Below are positions 38,454 through 48,497 of a stretch of 48,497 bases of DNA, piece by piece. Within the stretch, counting starts at the first letter, position 1. Each line of letters starts with the position of its first letter. This DNA is from Nitrincola sp. A-D6. Its GTDB lineage: Bacteria; Pseudomonadota; Gammaproteobacteria; Pseudomonadales; Balneatricaceae. Position numbers and translations under genes: made by a program. The notes under the pieces are model-generated. The model saw nothing but the letters and a program-made list of their open reading frames with translations, did no database searches and was not told where the DNA came from. The stretch covers positions 1-48,497 of the forward strand of contig NZ_JRLB01000037.1 in the NCBI RefSeq assembly GCF_000764495.1. The letters are read 5' to 3'.

Positions 38454-39901
38454 TCAGCGGCGCCAGAATACCGGGGTAAAGAGAACCAGCAGGGTGAAGA
38501 CTTCGAGCCGCCCCAGTAGCATTGAAAAGCACAGTATCCACTTGGCGGTACTGTTTATATCGCCATAATGGTTGGCTACATCACCCAGACCTGGACCCAG
38601 GTTGGTTATGGTTGCACCTATGGCTGACCAGGCCGTGACCTGATCCAGACCTGTACCCATCAGCGCTATCATCATGATGATAAAATCAGTAGGTAAACCG
38701 AGAAAAATCCCCAGACAGCTTGAAGCACCTTGTCAGGAATCGTGCGTCGTCCCAATTTAACCGGAAATATAGCATTGGGATGAACCAAGCGTTGTAACTC
38801 CCTATAGCCCTGTTTCAGGATTAGCAGGATACGGATCACTTTCATGCCGCCGCCAGTTGACCCGACACAGCCACCTACGAAGGCAGTAACAAATAACATA
38901 AACGGCAGCATAACAGGCCAGTAAGCAAAGTTGCCTGTAGAAAAGCCGGCCGTCGTTGCTATGGACACAGACATAAACGCCGCATTGCGTAATGAATAGA
39001 TGGGTTGGTAGGTTTCGTGAATAAGAAGCACGGCAAAGGTAATAATGAAGGTCAAGAGGAGTATGCTGAGAAAGAAGCGTACTTCAGAATCGCCAAAATA
39101 GTGAAGCAGGCTGCGTTGCCGCCAGGCAAAGAAATGCAGCGCAAAGTTCATGCCGCACAGAACCATGAAGAAAATACCAATAAGCTCAATTGTTGGGCTG
39201 TTAAAGGCCCCAAAGCTGGCGTCATAGGTTGAAAACCCACCCAGCGCAACGGTTGAAAAACTATGGCATATCGCATCAAAGGGAGTCATGCCAGCAAGCC
39301 AATATGCCAGGGCACAGAAGATGGTTAATATGGCGTAGATGATCCATAGGGCTTTGGCTGTTTCAGTAATACGTGGTGTAAGTTTAGTGTCTTTAACTGG
39401 TCCCGGGATTTCAGCACGAAATAACTGCATTCCCCCGATACCCAGCATCGGCAGAATAGCCACCGCAAGAACGATGATACCCATGCCACCAAGCCATTGA
39501 AGTTGTTGTCGGTAATAGAGAATAGATTTAGGCAGGTAATCCAGGCCGGTAATCACTGTGGCCCCGGTTGTTGATAGCCCTGAAATTGACTCAAATACAG
39601 CATCCACCAGCGTCATATCAGGCTCTGGGGACAGGTAAAGCGGTATGGCACCGAATATGCCTAATACTGTCCAGAATAATACCGTGATCAGGAAGCCATC
39701 ACGGATACGCAGCTCACCTTTTACGCGATAGAAAGGCACCCATAATAAGAAGCCACAGGCCAACAGAATAAAAAAATGCTGAGATAAAAGCCTGGTGTGC
39801 GCCATCGACAAAGTAAATTGACACAGCGACGGGGGAAGCTGAGCCAGACTGAACAGCATCAGAAGAATTCCCAGTACGCGTAGTGTCAGCTGATAATGCA
39901 T
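38454..39901 (-). CDS. trkH: Trk potassium transporter membrane subunit TrkH (one-base break)
   Basis: About 482 residues after repair, the normal length. Multi-pass channel with repeated pore loops: SISGLSTTGATVITGLDYLP, HSFSTVALGGFSTYDASFG, VSIATTAGFSTGNFAYWP and the last GATITNLGPGLGDVANHYGD. The frame breaks near 38680 in a run of four T, where five T reconnects VYLLIF to IIMMIALMGTGLDQ. It is the K+-conducting partner of TrkA encoded 10 bases upstream. The stop is directly adjacent to that of the acyltransferase gene. Confidence 0.93.
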
Positions 39902-39911
39902 AATGGCAACC

Positions 39912-41287
39912 TCAGAAGAAAGTCAGGCCAACCTGAAACAGGCGCTCAACTTCAGGAATCCGGCGTTTATCAACCAGAAAAAGTATCACGTGGTCATTAT
40001 TTTCTACCACGATATCGTCATGGGCGATTAATACTTTGTCGTTACGGATGATGGCGCCGATAGTGGTGCCTTGAGGTAAATTGATGTCTTCAATAGCGCG
40101 TCCAACAACTTTGGATGAGTTGCGATCACCATGTGCTATCGCCTCCATAGCCTCAGCTGCACCACGTCGTAAGGAGTGTACTGCAACCACATCACCGCGA
40201 CGGATATGAGTTAACAAGGAGCCAATGGTGGTTTGTTGTGGCGAAATGGCAATATCGATCACCCCACCCTGTACCAGGTCTATGTAAGCCGGATTGTTGA
40301 TCAGCGTCATAACCGTACGTGCACCCTGGCGTTTTGCCAGCATCGACGCCATGATGTTGGCCTCGTCATCATTGGTCAGCGCACAGAATACATCGGTGTC
40401 TGCAATGTTCTCTTCAATCAATAGATCACGGTCAGAAGCGCTGCCATGTAGCACGATGGTGTTATTAAGCTTTTTGGCCAATAGTTGGCAGCGTGGCAAG
40501 GAGCGTTCAATGATTTTGACTTGAAAGCTCTGCTCGAGGGTTTCAGCCAGCCTGGCGCCAATATTCCCTCCTCCAGCAATAATAATGCGGCGATAGGGCT
40601 TATCCAGGCGCCTGAGCTCACTCATGACTGAACGGATATCGCGTTGTGCCGCTATAAAAAACACCTCATCATCCGCCTCGATAATGGTGTCGCCCTTTGG
40701 AATTATAGGGCGGTCCTGACGAAAAATAGCGGCAACTCGCGTATCAACATTAGGCATGTGTGCACGCAGGTAGAAATTTCCCGGCCAACGAGCGGACCGC
40801 CATAATAGGCACGTACCGCAACTAATTGCGCTTTACCTTCTGCGAAATCCAGCACCTGTAATGCGCCAGGATGCTGAATCATTTTTTTGATGTGGCGGGT
40901 AACGGACTCTTCCGGGCTGATTAATACATCAACCGGCATGGCCTTTGAGCCAAACAATGCTCTGTTATTATAGAGGTAGTCATGTTCACGAATGCGGGCA
41001 ATTTTGGTGGGAATATTGAATATCGTATGTGCGACCTGACAGGCAATCATATTGACCTCATCAGAATTAGTCACGGCAATCAGCATATCGGCATCACGTG
41101 CACCGGCTAAGGCAAGCATCGAAGGATTGGAGGCTGGCCCATCCAATGTGCGTATATCCAGCCGATCGGCCAGTTCACGTAATCTGGCGGCATCAGTATC
41201 AATGATGGTGATGTCATTGGCTTCGCTGGCGAGGTTTTCTGCCAGTGTGCCGCCTACTTGCCCTGCCCCTAAGATGATTATGTTCAT
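39912..41287 (-). CDS. trkA: Trk potassium uptake regulatory protein TrkA (one-base break)
   Basis: About 458 residues after repair. Two RCK units: the first Rossmann fold opens [20 protein letters not shown], the second carries [20 protein letters not shown]; each is followed by a TrkA-C domain ([39 protein letters not shown]). It binds NAD(H) and gates TrkH. One T is missing at about 40765 (GAAATTTCTACC; adding T gives [16 protein letters not shown]). The start overlaps the rsmB stop by four bases. Confidence 0.94.
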
Positions 41288-42615
41288 AATCCACTCTGTC
41301 CGCTGTCGGTCGACTTGATCAGTTTGGCATAGAAAAAGCCATCATGGCTGTGTAGTTTCGGGAAAAACTGCAGCCCCATCGGGCATGCTATACCCCAGGG
41401 CAACGCCAGAGGCTGAAATAGTGCGTCCGCTTGTTGTTTACAGAAGCGTTCAATAATACGCTCATTTTCCTGCGGAAATACTGAGCAGGTGGCATAGAGT
41501 AGTGTGCCACCCGGTTTGAGCAGACTCCAAAGGTTAGTCAGAATGCTCATTTGCAGGCTGGCCAGCTTTAGCAGGTCTTCATTCTGGCGCAATAACTTGA
41601 TATCCGGATTGCGGCGGATAACACCACTGCCGCTACAAGGTGCGTCTAGGAGAATGCGGTCATATAAACTGCCATCCCACCAGCTATTTGAAGCGGCATC
41701 GCCGTTAATGAGTTGACAGCGGTGACTGAAGTTCAGGCGTTGCAGATTATCGCGAATGCGTTGAGAGCGCGCCTCGCTGAGTTCCAATGCGGTAACGCAT
41801 GCGCTGTCCGGCAGGAGTTCCAGCAACTGCCCCAGTTTACCTCCGGGTGCCGCACACGCATCAAGTATATGCTCATCAGCTTTGGCATCGAGCAGGTAGC
41901 CACTGAGTTGTGCCGCTTCGTCCTGAACGCTGCACCAGCCTTGGTCAAAGCCTGGAAGATGGTGAACATCCATGGCTTCATCCAGAATAATAGCTTGTTC
42001 GCACATACTCCCGGCTTTAGCACTAATACCTTCCTGTTGTAGCTTGTCTAGATAGTCATCCCTGGATAGTAAGTGCTTATTAACTCTGAGTGACAAGGGC
42101 CCTTTTATATCATTTTGAACCAGAATAGATTGCCACTGATCTGGCCAGTTGTGCTGTAGTTTGTCCAGCATCCACTGTGGGTGATTCCAGTGGTAGGCAT
42201 CAGAGTGCTGTGAGAGGGTCTGGTCAAGGGTGATAGCTTCACGTTGGTAGCGTCGCAGCACGGCATTGATCAATCCTTTGGCCCAGTCTTTATTCAGTAG
42301 CCGTGTTAACTCAACGGTTTCATGCACAACCGCGTGTTCAGGTATACGCATTTCACGCAACTGATATAAGCCCAGTAGCAGTACAGCATATAGATCATAA
42401 TCTTTGGACTGAAAGGGTTTTTTAAGCAGGTGTTGTGCCAGGGCGTCGAGACGGAAGAACTCGCGGGTACAGCCATAACACAGTTGTTGCAGCAGGGCTG
42501 TATCGCGCTCGCTGACCTGTGCTTGAGCATTGGGTAGTAATGAAGCTAAGGAGCCCTGTTGGCTCAGTAATCCTTCGAGCAGTCGAGTGGCGACCAGACG
42601 TACATCAACAGCCAC
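41284..42615 (-). CDS. rsmB: 16S rRNA (cytosine-967-C5)-methyltransferase
   Basis: 443 residues. N-terminal NusB-like RNA-binding domain (LLQQLCYGCTREFFRLDALA), then the SAM-dependent fold with DACAAPGGKLGQLLELL, catalytic Cys in LDAPCSGSGVIRRNPDIK and the second conserved Cys in YATCSVFPQENERI. It methylates C967 of 16S rRNA. GTG start shares one base with the fmt stop; coupled to trkA downstream. Confidence 0.96.
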   Translation of the reverse strand: MAVDVRLVATRLLEGLLSQQGSLASLLPNAQAQVSERDTALLQQLCYGCTREFFRLDALAQHLLKKPFQSKDYDLYAVLLLGLYQLREMRIPEHAVVHETVELTRLLNKDWAKGLINAVLRRYQREAITLDQTLSQHSDAYHWNHPQWMLDKLQHNWPDQWQSILVQNDIKGPLSLRVNKHLLSRDDYLDKLQQEGISAKAGSMCEQAIILDEAMDVHHLPGFDQGWCSVQDEAAQLSGYLLDAKADEHILDACAAPGGKLGQLLELLPDSACVTALELSEARSQRIRDNLQRLNFSHRCQLINGDAASNSWWDGSLYDRILLDAPCSGSGVIRRNPDIKLLRQNEDLLKLASLQMSILTNLWSLLKPGGTLLYATCSVFPQENERIIERFCKQQADALFQPLALPWGIACPMGLQFFPKLHSHDGFFYAKLIKSTDSGQSGL

Positions 42616-43562
42616 TAGGAAAACCTCATGCCGATAGTAAACGGGTGCTGGCCATTCAGTAAGGCACTGACTGGCTGAGCCCGTTTGCCGGGTAATTGAA
42701 TGTTAGTAAGCTTTAATACGCCCTGACCGGTGGCAACCTCAAGGCTGTCCCGATGAATGGCAATCAGAGTACCTGGTGGGTTAGCCGTTACCACAGTTGT
42801 ATCTGCTTCAGCCTGCCATATACGTAAGGTTTCGTCTTCAAGTTGACAGAAAGCAACGGGCCAGGGGTTGAGTCCACGAACCTGCAATGCCAATTGTGTG
42901 GCTGATGCAGACCAGTCAATACGCCCCTCTTCCTTGAGTAGCTTGGCGGCATAGCAGGCCAGGCCGTCATCTTGCTTTGCAGCGCTGAGTTGACCTTGGG
43001 TAAGTGCAACCAGGCTGTCTATCAGTGTATCGGCTCCGAGCATCGCCAGGCGATCATGAAGACTACCAGCCGTGTCATCTGGCTGAATCTCAGTCGTGCG
43101 TTTATATAGCATTGCACCTGTATCCAACCCTGCGTCCATTTGCATGATAGTGATGCCGGTTTGTTGATCGCCAGCCAATAGTGCTCGGTGAATCGGCGCC
43201 GCACCGCGCCAGCGTGGCAAGAGTGACGCATGGACATTAATACACCCCAGAGGGGGCAGACTCAGTACGCTTTGTGGCAGCAGCAAGCCATACGCGGCAA
43301 CGATCATCAGGTCAGGTTGAAGGGCCGCAAGTTCAGCAATGTCCTGTTCAGATTTAAAGTTTTGTGGCTGATAAACCGGCAGGTGGTGCTGTAGTGCCAA
43401 TTGCTTGACCGGACTTTGCATCAGCTTGCGACCGCGTCCAGCGGGTCTGTCTGGTTGGGTGTAAACACCAACAATATGATGTGAGTGCTGCAGTAATGCG
43501 GCCAGGCTACTGGCTGCAAACTCCGGCGTGCCGGCAAAAACAATACGTAGCGGCGACTTCAT
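42615..43562 (-). CDS. fmt: Methionyl-tRNA formyltransferase
   Basis: 315 residues. Formylates initiator Met-tRNA from 10-formyl-THF. Motifs: FAGTPEFAASSLAALL at the start, active-site NVHASLLPRWRGAAPIHRAL with Asn and His, GITIMQMDAGLDTGAMLY with the catalytic Asp, and a C-terminal OB-like domain (LQVRGLNPWPVAF). Follows def by 24 bases in the usual def-fmt-rsmB cluster. Confidence 0.97.
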   Translation of the reverse strand: MKSPLRIVFAGTPEFAASSLAALLQHSHHIVGVYTQPDRPAGRGRKLMQSPVKQLALQHHLPVYQPQNFKSEQDIAELAALQPDLMIVAAYGLLLPQSVLSLPPLGCINVHASLLPRWRGAAPIHRALLAGDQQTGITIMQMDAGLDTGAMLYKRTTEIQPDDTAGSLHDRLAMLGADTLIDSLVALTQGQLSAAKQDDGLACYAAKLLKEEGRIDWSASATQLALQVRGLNPWPVAFCQLEDETLRIWQAEADTTVVTANPPGTLIAIHRDSLEVATGQGVLKLTNIQLPGKRAQPVSALLNGQHPFTIGMRFS

Positions 43563-43586
43563 GCACAGGGCTCCGGTTACCTATGA

Positions 43587-44105
43587 TCAGTGTTGAGGCT
43601 GCTGATCGAGTTTGTGTTGTTTTTCCAGTTTGCTACGGATACGGCTGCGCTTCAGTTTGGATAGGTAGTCAACAAACAGCTTGCCATTAAGATGATCCAG
43701 TTCGTGTTGAATGCAGACAGCCAACAGGCCTTCCGCTTCAAAACTCTGTGGCTTGCCATCGCGACCCAAAAATTCCACTTTGATGTGCTTTGGCCGGGTC
43801 ACGGTTTCATAAAACCCGGGCACAGATAGACAACCTTCTTGCATCTCATCCAGCTCTTTCTGGATAACGCTGAAGCTTGGATTAATTAACACTAACGGCT
43901 CAGACTCATCTTCAGATAAGTCCATAACCACCACCTGCTTGTGAACATTGACTTGTGTTGCTGCCAGGCCTATGCCGTTGGCAGCGTACATGGTTTCAAA
44001 CATATCATCGATAAGTTGAATAATCTCGTCGTCGACGATGGTGACTGGTTCCGCAATTGTGCGTAAACGTGGATCAGGAAATTCAAGAATATTGAGCTTG
44101 GACAT
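43587..44105 (-). CDS. def: Peptide deformylase
   Basis: 172 residues. Metal hydrolase removing the formyl group from nascent proteins. The three signature blocks are present: [17 protein letters not shown] with the Cys ligand, and QHELDHLNG with the HExxH zinc/iron site. First gene of the leftward def-fmt-rsmB-trkA-trkH run, divergent from the LysM gene. Confidence 0.97.
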   Translation of the reverse strand: MSKLNILEFPDPRLRTIAEPVTIVDDEIIQLIDDMFETMYAANGIGLAATQVNVHKQVVVMDLSEDESEPLVLINPSFSVIQKELDEMQEGCLSVPGFYETVTRPKHIKVEFLGRDGKPQSFEAEGLLAVCIQHELDHLNGKLFVDYLSKLKRSRIRSKLEKQHKLDQQPQH

Positions 44106-44280
44106 AGGTCTGCATCATATTAAGAGGCTAGAATAGCAAGATAGGTGACGTTTTAATCTATTAGGCCTATTATACTGAATACTAAACTGAATGCATTGTT
44201 ATGATGCCTGGAAGTGCTTTTAATTCCCGAAAAATCGGAGGTTGGAAGTGGTGATGGTATCTGATCAAAGGGAAGCGGAT

Positions 44281-45314
44281 ATGAAAAAACTGCTATGTGG
44301 GCTGCTGACAGCAGGCCTGCTTTTCACCAGCGTGGCTGCAGCTCAGGCCAGCCAAGATCAGTTACAGCTGAAACAGAATCATCCAACAGAGTATGTCGTT
44401 ATCAAGGGTGATACCCTCTGGGATATTTCCGGGCATTTTCTCAACCGGCCTTGGCGCTGGCCGGAAATCTGGGGGGTGAATCCGCAGATTGATAACCCCC
44501 ATCTGATTTACCCTGGCGATGTTATATACCTGACCTGGGTAGATGGGCAGCCAAGGCTTGGCTTGCGCCCTGGCGATGGTCGCTTGAGCCTCAGGTTCGC
44601 GACATGCCGCTGGAACAGGCCATACCAGCCATTCCGCTCCGTGATATAAACAGCTTCATTAGTGATAATCTGGTGGTTCAGGACGATCTGCTGCAGCAGG
44701 CGCCTTACGTGGTTGGCGGTGATAATCGTCGGCTGATCACTGGCGCAGGCGACAGAGCCTATGCACGTGGGGAGTTGCTGCGTAATGATCGTAATCAGGC
44801 GGTGTACCGTCCCGCTCGTGAGTATATCGATCCAGTCACAGGCGAGTTTCTGGGATACGAGCTGTTTAAGGTCGCAGACGCTGCTATTTCAGCGGTGCAA
44901 GAAGATATTATTACATTGGATTTGAAGAGCTCCAATGAAGAAGTGCGTGCAACTTACCGGGTGTTACCAACTGAAGAAACTCGCATTCAGTCTGTCTTCT
45001 ATCCAAAGCCAGCGCCAAACGGCCAGGAAGGTTTTATTATCGGATTGCTCAAAGGTGTTTCCAGTGCCGGGCAGTATGATGCGGTGGTGTTGAATGTCGG
45101 TCAGCGGGAGCAGATCGAGCCAGGACATGTGTTTTCAATCTACCGCACCGGTGAAGTGATACGCGACCCTGTGGCTAACGATACAGTGCAATTGCCCTCG
45201 GAACATGCGGGTATATTGATGGTATTCAAGTCATTCGATAAGGTGAGTTATGCTTTGATCATGCGAGCAACCAATGTCATTTCTGTTGGGGATGAGATTC
45301 GCAACCCCAACTGA
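44281..45314 (+). CDS. Secreted LysM-domain protein next to dprA (one-base break)
   Basis: About 344 residues after repair. ATG 44281 opens a signal peptide (MKKLLCGLLTAGLLFTSVAA, cleavage after AQA), then one LysM domain at residues ~38-85 (YVVIKGDTLWDISGHFLNRP, NPHLIYPGDVIYLTW), expected to bind peptidoglycan. The C-terminal ~230 residues (DNLVVQDDLLQQAPYVVGGD, VNVGQREQIEPGHVFSIYRT, GILMVFKSFDKVSYALIMRA) form the uncharacterised part typical of homologues found beside dprA in Pseudomonas. One base is missing near 44583 (CGCTTGAGCC; adding G gives RLEPQVRDMPLEQ). Exported, envelope function unknown. Confidence 0.85.
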
Positions 45315-45326
45315 CAGGAGTTTTTT

Positions 45327-46433
45327 ATGCGCTGCGATCCAAGGGACTGGATCGCTGTCAGTCAGGTGCCCGGGCTGGGTCCGGCCACTTTGGCTCAACT
45401 GACAGCGGCAGGCTATACACCGGCTGATATTCTATCTCAGCAATTGCCGGATACTGTACGACTGCGTGCAGATACCCGGCATTTTTTCACACGTAATTCC
45501 TCCGTAAAGCTTTTTCAACATGCTGATCAGTTGCTCAGAATGGCTGAGTCTCTTGATCTACAGGTCATCAGCTACGACTGCCCTGGCTACCCTCCTTTAC
45601 TACGTCAGATCCATGATCCGCCAGCAGTTCTCTGGCTACGGGGTGATGTGAAGCTATTAGTCTGTCCGCAACTTGCCGTTGTTGGTAGTCGCAAGCCTTC
45701 ACCTGGTGGTTTACAGTCGGCACTGCAGCTTGCGTGCTCTTTGGCTAGTGCTGGTTTCATTATTACCAGCGGTCTTGCGCAGGGTGTGGATGCTGCCGCT
45801 CATCAGGGGGCGCTCAATGCAGCAAGACCGACGTTGGCGGTTCTGGGTAGCAGCCCGGAGCTTATCTATCCGCGCGGCAATACCCGTTTGGCTGACGCTA
45901 TTCTGGCACAGGGCGGCGCGTTAGTTTCGGAGTTTCCACCGGGAACCAGGCCTCGTCCAGAACATTTTCCAAGACGAAACCGCATTATTAGTGGCTTGAG
46001 CGTCGGTACGCTGGTGGTCGAAGCGGCTTTGCGAAGCGGCTCTTTGATTACAGCCCGTTTAGCCATGGAGCAAGGGCGTGAAGTATTTGCCTTGCCTGGT
46101 GCACTGAGCAATCCTTTGGCCAGGGGCTGTCATGCATTGATACGTGAAGGGGCTGTGCTGGTGGAAACGGCTGCGCATATTTGCGAACCCCTGGCCCCCC
46201 TGCTGGGATTTTTGGATGGTACATCGGTAGATATGGTCGTAAATCCGCTGCCTGACCCTGTTGCACCGGAACTACAGTCGCTGTTGGCATTGTTACGACA
46301 AGAGTCCTGGACATTAGATGCATTGCGTTCTGAAACCGGGTTAACTGTGAGCGAATTACAACAACAGCTGATAAAGTTGGAACTTGCCGGTAAAATAGCG
46401 CTAGTAGGCAACCGCTATAGTGCTTTTGCCTGA
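45327..46433 (+). CDS. dprA: DNA-processing protein DprA/Smf
   Basis: 368 residues. Loads RecA on incoming single-stranded DNA during natural transformation. Helical N-terminal part (ISQVPGLGPATLAQLTAAG), Rossmann core with VVGSRKPSPGGLQSALQLAC, ITSGLAQGVDAAAHQGAL, VLGSSPELIYPRGN, FPPGTRPRPEHFPRRNRIIS and SLITARLAMEQGREVFALPG, and a C-terminal winged-helix (LDALRSETGLTVSELQQQLI). ATG 45327 follows AGGAG, 12 bases after the LysM gene. Confidence 0.95.
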   Translation: MRCDPRDWIAVSQVPGLGPATLAQLTAAGYTPADILSQQLPDTVRLRADTRHFFTRNSSVKLFQHADQLLRMAESLDLQVISYDCPGYPPLLRQIHDPPAVLWLRGDVKLLVCPQLAVVGSRKPSPGGLQSALQLACSLASAGFIITSGLAQGVDAAAHQGALNAARPTLAVLGSSPELIYPRGNTRLADAILAQGGALVSEFPPGTRPRPEHFPRRNRIISGLSVGTLVVEAALRSGSLITARLAMEQGREVFALPGALSNPLARGCHALIREGAVLVETAAHICEPLAPLLGFLDGTSVDMVVNPLPDPVAPELQSLLALLRQESWTLDALRSETGLTVSELQQQLIKLELAGKIALVGNRYSAFA

Positions 46434-46545
46434 CAATAAATGAATCTGTTTCACTTTTCCCGTCCAGCGTTTAAGGGTATCCTGCTGGGCTTTCATTTTT
46501 TACAAGTGCCTTTCCGGTGCCTTGTTGCGCTACAGGATTTAGACA

Positions 46546-47034
46546 ATGCAGCCAAAAGTTGGGGTAATTATGGGTTCCCGGTCAGACTGGCCGACCATGG
46601 AGCATGCCGTGAATATGCTGGAAAAGCTCGGTGTTGCCTATGAGACACGGGTGGTTTCGGCGCACCGTACACCTGACCTGCTGTTTGACTATGCCAAGAG
46701 TGCCGCCGACAGAGGTTTGCAGGTCATCATAGCCGGCGCTGGTGGGGCCGCCCATCTGCCTGGTATGGTGGCATCCCAGACGGCTCTGCCAGTGTTGGGC
46801 GTGCCGGTTGAGTCAAAGGCGCTCAGTGGCATGGACTCATTGTTATCTATAGTACAGATGCCCGGTGGTGTGCCTGTAGGTACCCTGGCAATAGGTAAAG
46901 CCGGGGCAACCAATGCGGGTATTCTCGCCGCTCAGATAGTGGCATTGCAGGATGTGTCTGTCAGGAGTGCTTTGCAAAACTTCCGGGATGAACAGACCCG
47001 GACTGTTATGGATAATCCTGATCCCAGAGGTTGA
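46546..47034 (+). CDS. purE: N5-carboxyaminoimidazole ribonucleotide mutase
   Basis: 162 residues, class I Pur[39 protein letters not shown] with the active-site Ser-Ala-His, [17 protein letters not shown] and [20 protein letters not shown] are all conserved. Converts N5-CAIR to CAIR in purine synthesis. PurK follows after six bases. No obvious purine-repressor palindrome precedes it. Confidence 0.97.
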   Translation: MQPKVGVIMGSRSDWPTMEHAVNMLEKLGVAYETRVVSAHRTPDLLFDYAKSAADRGLQVIIAGAGGAAHLPGMVASQTALPVLGVPVESKALSGMDSLLSIVQMPGGVPVGTLAIGKAGATNAGILAAQIVALQDVSVRSALQNFRDEQTRTVMDNPDPRG

Positions 47035-47040
47035 ACAAAG

Positions 47041-48183
47041 GTGAATAAATCCATGCGAATAGGTGTCCTTGGTGCCGGACAGTTAGGTCAGATGTTGGCG
47101 TTATCCGGTTATCCGCTCGGCAATCGTTTTGCTTTTTTTGATACCACCGGTAGTCCGAGTGCCGATATAGGTACAACGCTGAGTGACAGTTCGGGCGAAA
47201 AACTGGACGAATTTCTTTCGCAGGTTGACCTGGTCACCTATGAATTTGAGCATCTGCCCTTGGCGCTGGTACAGCAAGTGGCCCAGCAAAAGCCGCTTTA
47301 TCCGGGCGTCGAAGCGCTACGAGTGTGTCAGAACCGTGAGGCGGAGAAGGCGCTGTTTGATCAGTTATCTATCCCTGTTGCTGACTATCGTCTGGTCAGC
47401 TCAGCGGAACAATTGGCGCAAGCCTGTGCTGAGTTGATGCAGGCAGGAGCGCCTGCCGTCGTGGCCAAGTCGATTACGGAAGGCTATGACGGTAAGGGTC
47501 AGGCCGTGTTGCGTGACCCGGCTCAAGCGAATGAAGCCTGGGCGCAAATAGGTCATGCACGTCTGATTGTTGAGGCTTTCGTCACCTTTGTTCGCGAAGT
47601 ATCGATCATTGCTGTACGTGGTCAGCAAGGTGAGGTGGTGTTCTACCCGCTGGCGGAAAATAACCACGCAGATGGCATACTGCGCTATTCAGTCGCTCCT
47701 TTGCCTGACCTGAGTGACGCCGTGCAGCGTCAGGCTGAAGACTATATTCACAAGCTATTAGATGCATTGGATTATGTCGGTGTACTGACGCTGGAGCTGT
47801 TTCAGCAAGCGGATGGTACGCTGCTGGCTAATGAGATGGCTCCCCGTGTGCATAACTCGGGGCATTGGACACAAAATGGTGCGATTACCAGCCAGTTTGA
47901 AAATCATCTGAGAGCTGTCCAGGGGCTGCCGCTAGGTTCGACCCAGGCGATAGCGCCTACCTGTATGATCAATATTATCGGTTGTATGGGTGATGCTGCT
48001 GCTATTTTGGCCGTGGAAGGGGCGCATTTGCACCTCTATGGTAAATCAGAGCGTGCCGGGCGAAAGTTGGGCCATGTTAATCTGGTTGCGGCTGATATGG
48101 AAACCCTGCTACAAAGGGTCAATCAGGTTGCGGCATTATTACCTGATTCACCGCCAGCTGTATTTAGCTTTGTAGCTGACTAA
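47041..48183 (+). CDS. purK: N5-carboxyaminoimidazole ribonucleotide synthase
   Basis: 380 residues, ATP-grasp enzyme making N5-CAIR from AIR, bicarbonate and ATP, the substrate of PurE. N-terminal IGVLGAGQLGQMLALSGYPL, DLVTYEFEHLPLALVQQVAQ, ATP-binding VVAKSITEGYDGKGQAVLR, metal site LTLELFQQADGTLLANEMAP and RVHNSGHWTQNGA. Start may be GTG 47041 or ATG 47053; AAAGGTG surrounds the former, so both are possible. Confidence 0.96.
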   Translation: MNKSMRIGVLGAGQLGQMLALSGYPLGNRFAFFDTTGSPSADIGTTLSDSSGEKLDEFLSQVDLVTYEFEHLPLALVQQVAQQKPLYPGVEALRVCQNREAEKALFDQLSIPVADYRLVSSAEQLAQACAELMQAGAPAVVAKSITEGYDGKGQAVLRDPAQANEAWAQIGHARLIVEAFVTFVREVSIIAVRGQQGEVVFYPLAENNHADGILRYSVAPLPDLSDAVQRQAEDYIHKLLDALDYVGVLTLELFQQADGTLLANEMAPRVHNSGHWTQNGAITSQFENHLRAVQGLPLGSTQAIAPTCMINIIGCMGDAAAILAVEGAHLHLYGKSERAGRKLGHVNLVAADMETLLQRVNQVAALLPDSPPAVFSFVAD

Positions 48184-48214
48184 TAAGCTGACAAATAAAT
48201 AGTAGCGTGTATCT

Positions 48215-48497
48215 ATGAATTCCTGGCAGTTACAACAGACTGTGCGTGTAATGCAATCCGGAGGGGTGATCGCCTACCTACTGAAGCTGTTTGGGGGCTG
48301 GGTTGCGATCCTTATGACCAATCCGCCGTGATGCGGCTGCTTAGACTTAAGCGGCGTCCTGTACACAAGGGTTTGATTCTCGTCGCCGCTTCACAGGCGC
48401 AGATTGCGCCTTTGTTGAAGGGCTTAGCAGCTGAGCAGCAGACCTGGCTGGATCAGACCTGGCCTGGCCCGAATACCTGGCTGTTGCCCGACCCCAC
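48215..48497 (+). CDS. tsaC: Threonylcarbamoyl-AMP synthase TsaC, 5' part only (one-base break, runs off the window)
   Basis: Starts [20 protein letters not shown] then, after adding one C near 48287, [20 protein letters not shown] and [20 protein letters not shown], the YrdC-type opening with the conserved K-R-P-x3-G-L block. The enzyme makes the threonylcarbamoyl-AMP used for t6A37 in tRNA. As read, the frame after GCCTACC is wrong. The purE-purK-tsaC order and the place near dprA agree with Pseudomonas-like genomes. The 3' end lies beyond the window. Confidence 0.88.

Noticed and set aside
46434..46545. A purine-repressor operator before purE
   Set aside because: No palindrome resembling ACGCAAACGTTTGCGT occurs in the 112-base gap.

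Overview
The window is a gammaproteobacterial chromosome segment. From about 23.8 kb onward it is the replication-origin neighbourhood: mnmE, yidC, rnpA, rpmH | dnaA, dnaN, recF, gyrB | glyS, glyQ | a LpxL-type acyltransferase | trkH, trkA, rsmB, fmt, def | a LysM protein, dprA, purE, purK, tsaC. This order resembles the origin region of Pseudomonas and the Oceanospirillales. With the marine-type trimethylamine genes to the left, a marine Oceanospirillales-like bacterium is the best guess (inference; no rRNA gene is present).

Left side, 1-23.8 kb, accessory. Bases 1-830 hold an IS1182-type transposase remnant abutting the start of a small gene. A minus-strand operon (8514 down to 1130) encodes trimethylamine monooxygenase, TMAO demethylase and a four-subunit heme-dependent secondary-amine N-demethylase, taking TMA to TMAO to dimethylamine to methylamine with two formaldehydes released onto tetrahydrofolate. 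Divergent from it, behind a sigma-54 type promoter, lie a Cys-rich histidine kinase, a NarL-type regulator, a double-PAS protein, purU and folD. The last two can oxidise the folate-bound C1 units to formate. A second sigma-54 type promoter precedes a 2-oxoglutarate/Fe(II) oxygenase, a BMP-type purine/nucleoside ABC importer and a PucR-type regulator. Then come a HAD dehalogenase-like gene and a NemR-like electrophile-stress cassette (TetR regulator, DJ-1/PfpI protein, quinone-reductase-like MDR) with two identical operator/promoter arrangements.

Right side, conserved. The gyrB-glyS gap carries two perfect parS sites, so chromosome partition is probably nucleated here. A consensus DnaA box overlaps the probable dnaA promoter.

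A caution applies throughout. At least fifteen genes, including essential ones (yidC, tsaC) and other conserved housekeeping genes (mnmE, trkA, trkH), are broken by single-base shifts. Wherever I could reconstruct the frame cleanly, one base is missing, usually from a short homopolymer. I read these as base-calling deletions rather than real pseudogenes, and coordinates are given for the repaired reading.
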